Below, one piece after another: positions 34,020-41,536 of a stretch of 64,000 nt of DNA. Source of the stretch: Actinobacteria bacterium OK074 (GTDB lineage: Bacteria; Actinomycetota; Actinomycetes; Streptomycetales; Streptomycetaceae); NCBI GenBank assembly GCA_001298575.1, contig LJCV01000188.1:1-64000 (forward strand). The letters run 5' to 3'. Position 1 is the stretch's first letter. Each line of letters starts with the position of its first letter. Position numbers and translations under genes: made by a program. A model generated the notes under the pieces. The model saw only the letters and a list, made by a program, of their open reading frames with translations. It had not been told where the DNA came from and searched no databases.

Positions 34020-35639
34020 ATGGGTCATCTGGAAGTCGCACACGTCGAGTACTACCTCCCCGACGGGAGGGCGCTGCTCGGCGATGTGTCGTTCCGGGTG
34101 GGCGAGGGGGCCGTCGCCGCGCTCGTCGGGCCCAACGGGGCCGGGAAGACCACCCTCCTGCGGCTGCTCTCGGGGGAGCTGAAACCGCACGGCGGCACCG
34201 TCACCGTGGGCGGCGGGCTCGGTGTCATGCGGCAGTTCGTGGGCTCGGTGCGCGACGAGACGACCGTGCGGGACCTGCTGGTGTCGGTGGCGCCCCCGCG
34301 CATCCAGGAGGCCGCCCGCGCGGTCGACGCGGCCGAGCACGCCGTCATGACCGTCGACGACGAGGCCGCCCAGATGCGGTACGCGCAGGCCCTGTCCGAC
34401 TGGGCCGAGGTCCGCGGCTACGAGTCCGAGACCCTCTGGGACGTCTGCACCACGGCCGCGCTCGGGATGCCGTACGACAAGGCGCAGTGGCGGCAGGTGC
34501 GCACGCTCTCCGGCGGTGAGCAGAAGCGGCTGGTCCTGGAGGCGCTGCTGCGCGGCCCGGACGAGGTCCTGCTGCTCGACGAGCCCGACAACTACCTGGA
34601 CGTGCCCGGCAAGCGCTGGCTGGAGGAGCGGCTCGCCGAGACCCGCAAGACGGTCCTGTTCGTCTCCCACGACCGGGAGCTGCTGGCCCGCGCCGCCCAG
34701 CGGATCGTCAGCGTCGAACCGGGCCCCGCGGGCGCCGACGCCTGGGTGCACGGCGGCGGCTTCGCCACGTACCACGAGGCCCGCGGCGCGCGCTTCGAGC
34801 GGTTCGAGGAGCTGATCCGTCGCTGGGACGAGCAGCACGCCCAGCTGAAGAAGCTCGTCCTGACGCTCCGTCAGGCGGCCGAGAACAGCCACGCGATGTC
34901 CTCCCGCTACCGCGCCGCCCAGACCCGGCTGCGCAAGTTCGAGGAGGCCGGACCGCCGCCCGAGCCGCCGCGCGAGCAGGACATCACGATGCGGCTCAAG
35001 GGCGGTCGTACCGGCGTAAGGGCCGTCACCTGCAAGGCAGTCGAACTCACCGGCCTGATGAAACCCTTCGACCTGGAGGTCTTCTACGGCGAACGGGTCG
35101 CCGTCCTCGGCTCCAACGGCTCCGGCAAGTCCCACTTCCTGCGGCTGCTCGCGGGCGACGAGGTGGCGCACACGGGGGAGTGGAAGCTCGGCGCGCGCGT
35201 CGTGGCCGGACACTTCGCGCAGACCCACGCGCACCCCGAACTGCACGGCCGTACGCTCCTGGACATCCTGTGGAAGGAGCACGCCCAGGACCGCGGCGCC
35301 GCGATGTCCCGGCTGCGCCGCTACGAGCTGACCAACCAGGCCGAACAGAACTTCGAGCGGCTCTCCGGCGGCCAGCAGGCCCGCTTCCAGATCCTCCTGC
35401 TCGAACTGGAGGGCGTCACGGCCCTGCTGCTCGACGAGCCGACCGACAACCTCGACCTGGAGTCCGCGGAAGCGCTCCAGGAGGGCCTGGAGGCGTTCCA
35501 GGGCACGGTGCTCGCGGTCACGCACGACCGCTGGTTCGCCCGTTCGTTCGACCGGTACCTCGTCTTCGGCTCCGACGGCCGCGTACGCGAGACCGCGGAG
35601 CCGGTGTGGGACGAGCGGCGGGTGGAGCGGGCGCGGTAG
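34020..35639 (+). CDS. ABC-F ATPase (ribosome-associated)
   Basis: A 539-aa protein with two ABC domains and no membrane segment, the ABC-F layout. Walker A motifs are VGPNGAGKTTLL (about residue 38) and LGSNGSGKSHF (about 365); signatures are LSGGEQKRL and LSGGQQARF; Walker B segments are VLLLDEPDNYLD and ALLLDEPTDNLDLE. The linker (about 250-335) is charged, as in proteins that reach the ribosome's E site. ABC-F proteins either protect ribosomes from antibiotics or resolve stalls; which applies cannot be told here. The second Walker A ends GKSH rather than GKST/GKTT, a conservative oddity. No biosynthetic cluster is adjacent. Confidence 0.9.
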   Translation: MGHLEVAHVEYYLPDGRALLGDVSFRVGEGAVAALVGPNGAGKTTLLRLLSGELKPHGGTVTVGGGLGVMRQFVGSVRDETTVRDLLVSVAPPRIQEAARAVDAAEHAVMTVDDEAAQMRYAQALSDWAEVRGYESETLWDVCTTAALGMPYDKAQWRQVRTLSGGEQKRLVLEALLRGPDEVLLLDEPDNYLDVPGKRWLEERLAETRKTVLFVSHDRELLARAAQRIVSVEPGPAGADAWVHGGGFATYHEARGARFERFEELIRRWDEQHAQLKKLVLTLRQAAENSHAMSSRYRAAQTRLRKFEEAGPPPEPPREQDITMRLKGGRTGVRAVTCKAVELTGLMKPFDLEVFYGERVAVLGSNGSGKSHFLRLLAGDEVAHTGEWKLGARVVAGHFAQTHAHPELHGRTLLDILWKEHAQDRGAAMSRLRRYELTNQAEQNFERLSGGQQARFQILLLELEGVTALLLDEPTDNLDLESAEALQEGLEAFQGTVLAVTHDRWFARSFDRYLVFGSDGRVRETAEPVWDERRVERAR

Positions 35640-35743
35640 CGAGCGGCAGCGGCAGGAGCGAGTGCGCGGGCGCGCGCCGGGTACCCGATGTGTTCGTAGA
35701 GTGGACAAAGGGGCCATTCTCGACGAGCGAGCGGGGTACGACC

Positions 35744-35965
35744 ATGAGCGGAGTCGACCCGGGGCGGCTGGACGACCAGCAGCTCATGCGGGAGCTGGAG
35801 ACCATCCACCGCACCCGCCACGACACACTGCTGCACGGCTCGAACGTCGCGCTGCGCACGCACAACGAGCGGATGGCGCAGCTGGAGGGGGAGTACCTGC
35901 GACGCCACCCCCGCCGCCCCGTCACGCCCGGACGCACCCGCGAAGGGGCCCGGGAGCGGGGCTGA
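35744..35965 (+). CDS. DUF6158-like small conserved protein
   Basis: A 73-aa hydrophilic protein, MSGVDPGRLDDQQLMRELETIHRTRHDTLLHG..., matching a short protein family conserved in Streptomyces and, as I recall, assigned to DUF6158. The core from LDDQQLMRELE to EGEYLRRHP should form two amphipathic helices, a coiled-coil-like hairpin; the tail is basic and Arg-rich. The function is unknown. It begins about 100 nt after the ABC-F stop and may be co-transcribed. The start is set by homology; the Shine-Dalgarno (GCGGGG) is weak. Confidence 0.7.
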   Translation: MSGVDPGRLDDQQLMRELETIHRTRHDTLLHGSNVALRTHNERMAQLEGEYLRRHPRRPVTPGRTREGARERG

Positions 35966-36163
35966 CCGCCCCCGTCGCGTTCACCCGGGCGGCCGTGCGC
36001 GTAGCGCGAATGGGGTCCGGCCACGGGCGGTGCGGCCGGGCGCGGGCTGTGATGGGACCAGGACGGTGGGCGCGGGACCGTACGCGCCCGCCGCACCCGT
36101 ACGCCCCTTGCCGCGGCTCCGGCCGTGTCGAAGGCGGTCCGGTCCGTCGAAGGAGTTCCGCTC

Positions 36164-36838
36164 ATGCGCCGCAGTGCCCGTGTCCTGTCCGCCACCGCCC
36201 TGGCCGGTGTCGCCCTGGGCGTCACCGCCTCGGCCGCGTCCGCGGATCCGGGCGCGGAGATCAGCCCAGGATCCGTCACCCCCGGCGGCTCCGTCACCGT
36301 CTCCGTGCGCTGTGACGCCGTCGACGGGACGCCGCCCGACTTCATCGACGCCCGGTCGGAGGGGTTCGAGGACGGCACCGTAAGACTGGAGCGCGTCGAA
36401 GCCGAGGCCGGAGCCACCGGGACGGGGCCGTCGTACCTGGGAACGGCCCGCGTACCGGCGGCGGCCGACGGGAGCGCGCAGAGCGTCCCGGCCGACGGGA
36501 CCACGGACGGCCTCCCGGCCGACGACGGCGCGCAGAGCGTCCCGGCCGACCCCCAGGCCCCGCGAGCCGTCGACGGCAGCTGCCCCGGCGGGTCCGACGG
36601 GCGGGAACGGCCCTGGTCGGCGTCGTTCACCGTGACGCGCCACGACGACGGCGTCGCCCGCGGCGACGCGATGGCCGACCCGTCCGGCGGCGGCACCCGG
36701 TACGGGGTGCGGGCGGGCGACGGCGGTGCGTTCACGCCGTCCGTGCCCACGCTGGTGGCGGGCGGGGTACTGGTGGCGGGGGCGCTGGGCGGGGCCGCGT
36801 ACCGGCTGCGGTACCGGGCCGGTGCCGCCGGGCGGTGA
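36164..36838 (+). CDS. Exported protein with C-terminal membrane anchor
   Basis: A 224-aa protein of unknown function. A Sec signal peptide spans about residues 1-28 (RRSARVLSATALAGVALGVTASAASA-D). The mature part begins DPGAEISPGSVTPGGSVTVSVRC, an Ig-like beta-sandwich opening, then an Ala/Asp/Gly-rich region with a repeated AQSVPAD. The end, VPTLVAGGVLVAGALGGAAYRLRYR, is a single membrane helix with a positive tail, so it is tethered to the outer face of the membrane. GAAGGAG precedes ATG 36164. There is no LPxTG sortase motif. Confidence 0.8.
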   Translation: MRRSARVLSATALAGVALGVTASAASADPGAEISPGSVTPGGSVTVSVRCDAVDGTPPDFIDARSEGFEDGTVRLERVEAEAGATGTGPSYLGTARVPAAADGSAQSVPADGTTDGLPADDGAQSVPADPQAPRAVDGSCPGGSDGRERPWSASFTVTRHDDGVARGDAMADPSGGGTRYGVRAGDGGAFTPSVPTLVAGGVLVAGALGGAAYRLRYRAGAAGR

Positions 36839-37011
36839 GCCGCGCGGCCCGGCAGGGCGCCCATGACCCGGGGCGCGCCGGGGTACGCGGAGGCAGGAGA
36901 GACCGACGACCGGCCGTGCCGGAGTGACCGGCGCCGCGGCCTGCCACCGCACAGAAGGATGAACGGCGGGGCGGACAACACCAGGGCACCACGGACTGCG
37001 CGGAGGCACCC

Positions 37012-38274
37012 ATGCGGCGGACCCACCCCGACCGGGGCCACCGGACCCGCCCCGGCGAGGACCACGGCCCCGTCCGCTACGGCCCGCCCCCGCCCGGCCA
37101 CGGCCTGCCCCCGCTCCCCGCCCTGGTCACGGCCCTGACCGACGCCGCGCGCTCCCAGGACGAGCGGCCGACCGCCCTCCTCCGGGCCGCCGCCGGCTAC
37201 TACGCCCGGCGCGGCCTCGGCACCGACGCCGGTCTGCTCGCCGCCGCCCCCGGCCTCCCCCCGCTGCTCGTCGCCGTGACCGCCGTGCTCGGGGGCGACG
37301 TGCTGGTGCCGCGGCCGTGCGGGGCCTGGTGGGCGCCGCAGGCACGGGCGCTGGGCAGGTCCGTGTTCCACGTGGCCACGGCCGCCGAGAGCGGTGGGGT
37401 GCCGGACCCGTACGCCCTGCTGGAGACCGTGCGGCGGGTGCGGGACGAGGGCGGCGACCCGCGGCTGCTCGTGCTGTCCGTGGCCGACGACCCGACCGCC
37501 GCCGTGGCGCCGCCCGAGGCCGTGCACGAGGTGGTCGAGGCCGCCGTCGGGGAGGGGCTGCACCTGGTCAGCGACGAGACCTGGCGGGACACCGTGCACC
37601 GGCCGCACGAGACGGTCCTGGTCAGCCCCGCCGAGATGGCGCCCGACCGGGTCACCGTCGTCACCGACCTCGCCGGGCCCTTCCTGCTGGCCGGCTGGCC
37701 CGCCGCCGTCGCCCGGTTCCCCGCCACCGCCGACGGCGCCGCCCTGCACGCGCGCGTGCTCGACGTGCTCAGCGCGCTCGGCGCCCGCGTCGCCGACCCG
37801 GTCGCCGCCGCGGCCGCGTACGCGCTCGCCGAACCCGCCGACGTCACCGAACGGCTCACCGCCTCCGTACGCCTGCACGCGCGCGTGGCCGCCGCCGCGT
37901 ACGAGACCGTCGTCCGCGCGGGTGTCACGGCCAGGTTCCCTCGGGCCGGCCGTCATCTCTACGTCGATCTCGGGCCGTTGCGCCCCGCGCCGGCCGCCCG
38001 CGGGGTCGGCGACGCACAGGAACTGGAGGACCTCCTCACCGCCCGGCTCGGCCTGCCCGTGCCGGGCGGGCACCGCTTCGGGGACGACCTCGAAGCCCTC
38101 CGCGTCCGGCTGTCCACCGCACCCCTGCTCGGCGCCACCGACGAGGAACACCAGGAATCCCTCAGTTCGTTGTCGCCGGTGGAACTGCCACACGTGCAAC
38201 GCGCGTTGATGAATCTTGGATCGGTCTTCGACGATCTACGCGACGACGCTCAGCGATGGGAGCCTCCTCGATGA
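37012..38274 (+). CDS. Aminotransferase-fold protein lacking the PLP lysine
   Basis: A 420-aa protein built on the class I/II aminotransferase fold (the core spans about 25-380). The conserved SDE segment is present as LVSDETWRD, but the lysine-box region reads TDLAGPFLLAGWP: where active enzymes have S-L-S-K-x2-x2-x-G-x-R, this protein has glycine at the lysine position (residue 222) and proline at the arginine position. It should not form the internal aldimine. CGGAGG precedes ATG 37012. Its stop overlaps the following metallo-beta-lactamase-fold gene (ATGA), so the two are produced together. A binding or regulatory role is inferred; no transaminase activity is expected. Confidence 0.82.
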   Translation: MRRTHPDRGHRTRPGEDHGPVRYGPPPPGHGLPPLPALVTALTDAARSQDERPTALLRAAAGYYARRGLGTDAGLLAAAPGLPPLLVAVTAVLGGDVLVPRPCGAWWAPQARALGRSVFHVATAAESGGVPDPYALLETVRRVRDEGGDPRLLVLSVADDPTAAVAPPEAVHEVVEAAVGEGLHLVSDETWRDTVHRPHETVLVSPAEMAPDRVTVVTDLAGPFLLAGWPAAVARFPATADGAALHARVLDVLSALGARVADPVAAAAAYALAEPADVTERLTASVRLHARVAAAAYETVVRAGVTARFPRAGRHLYVDLGPLRPAPAARGVGDAQELEDLLTARLGLPVPGGHRFGDDLEALRVRLSTAPLLGATDEEHQESLSSLSPVELPHVQRALMNLGSVFDDLRDDAQRWEPPR

Positions 38275-39395
38275 CCCAGCAGACGGAGCAGACGACGGAG
38301 CAGGTACAGCCGACGCAGCACTCCGGGTCCACCACCGACTTCGAGTCCCCCACCAGCACAGTGCCGACCACCCAGCCCCTCTCCCCGGCGGTCCCCGACC
38401 CCGGGCCGGCCTCCACCACCCCCCTTGCTCCGCCCCTCGCCCCGCTGCCGCTCGGCGGGCGGCGCCACTGGCCGCGCTCCTTCGCCGACCGGCTCACCGC
38501 CCCGCTGCCCGGGCTGAAGGCCATGGCCCGCTTCGCCCGGGAGGGCGCGGTCCGGCCCGGCCGCGAGGGGCTCAAGGACATCCCCCTGCTGCCCTACGAG
38601 CCGCAGCCGTTGCCCGCGGTCGACGCGCACACCGTCGCCGTCTCCTGGGCGGGGCACGCCAGTTGGGTCGTGCGCATCGGCGGGCTCACCGTCCTGACCG
38701 ACCCCGTGTGGTCGCGCCGCATCCTCGGCACGCCCGCCCGGATCACCCCCGTCGGCGTGCCCTGGAGCGAACTCCCGCGCATCGACGCGGTCGTCATCAG
38801 CCACAACCACTACGACCACCTGGACGCCCCGACCCTGCGCCGGCTCCCGCGCGACACCCCGGTGTTCGTGCCCGCGGGGCTCGGCCGCTGGTTCCGGCGC
38901 CGCCGGTTCACCCACGTCACCGAACTCGACTGGTGGGAGGCGGCCGAACTGGGCGGAGTGCGCTTCGACTTCGTCCCCGCCCACCACTGGTCCAAGCGTT
39001 CCCTCACCGACAGCTGTCGCACCTTGTGGGGCGGCTGGGTGCTGACCGACAGCGCCGGGCGCCGCGTGTACTTCGCGGGCGACACCGGCTACGGCCACTG
39101 GTTCGAGCGGATCGGCCGCCGCTACCCCGGCATCGACCTCGCGCTGCTGCCGATCGGCGCCTACGACCCGCGCTGGTGGCTCAGCGACGTCCACTGCGAC
39201 CCGGAGGAGGCGGTCCGGGCGGCGATCGACCTCGGCGCGCACCGGATGGCGCCGATGCACTGGGGCACCTTCGTGCTGTCCGCCGAGCCCGTCCTCGAAC
39301 CGCTCACCCGGGTCCGGGCGGCCTGGGCGAACGCGGGCCTCGCGCGCGAGGACCTGTGGGACCTGCCGGTGGGGGGTGCACGCGTGGTCGAGTGA
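38271..39395 (+). CDS. Metallo-beta-lactamase-fold hydrolase (RomA/NAPE-PLD-like)
   Basis: A 374-aa cytosolic protein. After about 60 Gln/Thr/Pro-rich residues that look disordered, the metallo-beta-lactamase domain begins at VSWAGHASWVVRIGGLTVLTDPVWS. Zinc ligands are visible in SHNHYDHLD (H-x-H-x-D-H), HHWSKRS, FAGDTGYG and MHWGTF. The order and spacing resemble the UlaG/RomA/N-acyl-phosphatidylethanolamine phospholipase D group, so a phospholipid or other phosphodiester is a possible substrate. It overlaps the aminotransferase-fold gene by 4 bp; ATG 38256 is another start. It converges on the VTT-domain gene with only 16 bp between. Confidence 0.87.
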   Translation: MTQQTEQTTEQVQPTQHSGSTTDFESPTSTVPTTQPLSPAVPDPGPASTTPLAPPLAPLPLGGRRHWPRSFADRLTAPLPGLKAMARFAREGAVRPGREGLKDIPLLPYEPQPLPAVDAHTVAVSWAGHASWVVRIGGLTVLTDPVWSRRILGTPARITPVGVPWSELPRIDAVVISHNHYDHLDAPTLRRLPRDTPVFVPAGLGRWFRRRRFTHVTELDWWEAAELGGVRFDFVPAHHWSKRSLTDSCRTLWGGWVLTDSAGRRVYFAGDTGYGHWFERIGRRYPGIDLALLPIGAYDPRWWLSDVHCDPEEAVRAAIDLGAHRMAPMHWGTFVLSAEPVLEPLTRVRAAWANAGLAREDLWDLPVGGARVVE

Positions 39396-39411
39396 GCCCC
39401 GACGGAACGGC

Positions 39412-40059
39412 TCAGCGGGCGGCGGTCCCGCGCTCGCGCCGCACCCGGCGCCACAACGTGGGTCCGCCGCTGAGCGCCAGGGTCAGCGCGACCGCCGCCA
39501 GCACGCCCTGCCACGCCTCCGGGAACAGCGAGCCGCCCAGGATACCGATCAGCTGGTAGGTCACCGCCCACGCCAGGCACGCGGGGACGTCGCCGCGGGC
39601 GAAGTCCCGCAGCGACATCCTGGCCATCAGACACGCCAGCATCACCGGGATACGGCCGGCCGGGACCAGCCGGGACAGGGTGAGCACCGCGACGCCGTGG
39701 TCGGCCAGCCGCTCCTGCGCCTGGGCGAGCCGGTCCTCCGGGGCCCGCGCCCGGATCGCCTCCAGCCAGCGCGAACCGTTCTTCGAACCGATGCCGCGGC
39801 GGCCGAGCCAGTACAGCGTGACGTCGCCGAGGAACGCGGCCAGGGACGCCACCCCGAACACCGCCAGCAGCGCGAAGGGCGAGGCGTGGTGGAAGGCGAC
39901 CACCGCCGCCGAACTCACCAGCGCGCCCGTCGGCACCACCGGCACCAGCGCGCCGATCAGCACCAGCAGGAACAGCGTCGGGTAGCCGATCGCCTGCTGC
40001 GTGGACTCGGTGGACGTGGACACGGCCGTGGAGGCCACGGCGATCACGATCAGCCGCAC
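39412..40059 (-). CDS. VTT-domain (DedA/SNARE-associated type) membrane protein
   Basis: A 215-aa integral membrane protein of the DedA/VTT superfamily, members of which move phospholipids or undecaprenyl phosphate across membranes. The re-entrant-loop motifs appear as FLLVLIGALVPVVPTGALVSSAAVVAF and LTLSRLVPAGRIPVMLACLMARMSLRDF; the second contains the conserved R-x3-G-R pattern. About five hydrophobic segments are seen. The GTG at 40059 has no clear Shine-Dalgarno and a later start is possible. It lies 52 bp after the metallo-hydrolase gene on the same strand, so they may be co-expressed. Confidence 0.85.
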   Translation of the reverse strand: MRLIVIAVASTAVSTSTESTQQAIGYPTLFLLVLIGALVPVVPTGALVSSAAVVAFHHASPFALLAVFGVASLAAFLGDVTLYWLGRRGIGSKNGSRWLEAIRARAPEDRLAQAQERLADHGVAVLTLSRLVPAGRIPVMLACLMARMSLRDFARGDVPACLAWAVTYQLIGILGGSLFPEAWQGVLAAVALTLALSGGPTLWRRVRRERGTAAR

Positions 40060-40111
40060 GGGGCGCCCCCGGCGGCCCGGCCGACCGGTTCCGGCGCCGT
40101 ACGGCCGCCGC

Positions 40112-40885
40112 TCACCGGTTCACCCCCGGCCGTACGCTCTCGCCGTGTGCCAGCAGGTGCACCGCCACCTCCGGCGCCGCCGCCGCGGCCAGGCGGACGA
40201 AGTCGGTGCCCGGGTCGTGGAACTCGTGCGGGCGGACGGCGTCCATGCCGATCGGCCAGTACGTGCCGTAGTGCACCGGAACCGCGCTGACCGGCCTCAG
40301 CTGGGCCAGCGCCTGGGCGGCGCGGCCCGCGTCCAGGTGCCCCTCGCCGAGGTGCGGGCCCCAGCCGCCGACCGGCAGCAGCGCCACGTCGACCGCCCCG
40401 ACCTCCTCGGCCATGGTGTCGAACAGCCCGGTGTCCCCGGCGAAGTACGTGCGTGCGGCGCCCTCGACGACGTACCCGAGCGCGGGCGAGCGGTGCGGGC
40501 CGACCGGCAGCCGGCGCCCGTCGTGCCGCGCGGACACCACCCGGATCGTCAGCTCGCCGACGGTCACCTCGTCCCCGGGGGCGACCTCCGTGAGCCGCAG
40601 CCAGTCCATCCGCCGCAGCCCCGGCACCTGGGCGGGCGCGCCCCGCGGCACCAGCACCCGGGTGCCGGGGGCGAGCCGCCCCAGCGAGGGCACGTGCAGG
40701 TGGTCGTAGTGCAGATGCGAGACGAGGACGACGTCGGCGACCGCGGCCGCGGCCGGCGGCGGGGCGCCCCGGCGGCGCCGCAGGTGGGCGAGACGGCGGG
40801 CGAACAGGGGGTCGGTCAGCACCCGGGTGCCGGAGTCCTCGACCGTGCAGGTGGCGTGTCCCCACCAGGTGATCTCCACCGGCAC
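40112..40885 (-). CDS. Metallo-beta-lactamase-fold hydrolase (UlaG-like)
   Basis: A 257-aa soluble protein. ITWWGHATCTVEDSGTRVLTDP opens the domain; zinc ligands are in SHLHYDHLH (H-x-H-x-D-H), the histidine of SARHDGRR, FAGDTGLF and VPVHYGTYW. It is smaller than the protein encoded at 38271-39395 and belongs to the same broad UlaG-like group. The GTG start at 40885 has a strong AAGGAGG upstream. It diverges from the 146-aa hypothetical gene across 83 bp that must hold both promoters. The substrate is unknown. Confidence 0.86.
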   Translation of the reverse strand: MPVEITWWGHATCTVEDSGTRVLTDPLFARRLAHLRRRRGAPPPAAAAVADVVLVSHLHYDHLHVPSLGRLAPGTRVLVPRGAPAQVPGLRRMDWLRLTEVAPGDEVTVGELTIRVVSARHDGRRLPVGPHRSPALGYVVEGAARTYFAGDTGLFDTMAEEVGAVDVALLPVGGWGPHLGEGHLDAGRAAQALAQLRPVSAVPVHYGTYWPIGMDAVRPHEFHDPGTDFVRLAAAAAPEVAVHLLAHGESVRPGVNR

Positions 40886-40968
40886 TCCCTTTGCCTCCTT
40901 CGCGCGACTCCCCAGAGCCTACGTGCAGGAGTATGGTCTGCGGCGAAACCCGGAGGTGAGGGGGCACC

Positions 40969-41409
40969 ATGGGAGAGGCGCGCGACGCGATCGGCACGGT
41001 CGTCACGCTGCCGTTGCGGGTCGTGGCCATCGCCATCCTGACGCCCCTGGAGGAGCTGGAGCGCGACCCCTTCCTCGTCGACTCCCGCGGCCAGCACGCG
41101 ATGTGCGCCCGCTGGGCGGCCGAGCGCGGCTACGTCGTCACCCGCGAACTCCTCGTCCGCGGCCTCAGACCCGACCACGCCGTGCTGTGGACCGACGTCG
41201 ACGCGGGCCTCGTGGACCTGTTCGTCGCGCCCAGCCGCCGGGTCCTGGAACGCGCGCTCGCCTCGGTGGAGGAGTTCACCGCGCAGTGCGCGCGCCGGGG
41301 CGTACGGGTGGAGACCGTGGGGCGCGCGGAACCGGCGTACGACGCGACGATGAAGGCCCGGGTCCACCGGCGCCTGTCGATGCCCACGGCCGGGTACGAC
41401 GGGCGTTGA
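40969..41409 (+). CDS. Conserved hypothetical protein
   Basis: A 146-aa protein I do not recognise. It begins with a hydrophobic stretch (AIGTVVTLPLRVVAIAILTPLEELE) too short to be sure of a membrane helix. The middle alternates strands and helices: GYVVTRELLVRGLRPDHAVLWTDVDAGLVDLFVAPSRRVLERAL resembles the nucleotide- or DNA-binding alpha/beta folds of serine-recombinase N-termini, but the catalytic serine motif is absent. A Shine-Dalgarno (GGAGGTGAGG) precedes ATG 40969. Codon use is like that of its neighbours. Confidence 0.7.
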   Translation: MGEARDAIGTVVTLPLRVVAIAILTPLEELERDPFLVDSRGQHAMCARWAAERGYVVTRELLVRGLRPDHAVLWTDVDAGLVDLFVAPSRRVLERALASVEEFTAQCARRGVRVETVGRAEPAYDATMKARVHRRLSMPTAGYDGR

Positions 41410-41536
41410 CGTGACCGGACGGTCACCTGCTGCCGGAATCAACCCGCGCGAACCCGCCCCCCTCGTGTGACAAGGTGGGGGCGCGGGCCCGTGCGAGCGC
41501 CGGGCCGTTGCGTGGGACGCGCGAGGTGAGCCGGTC

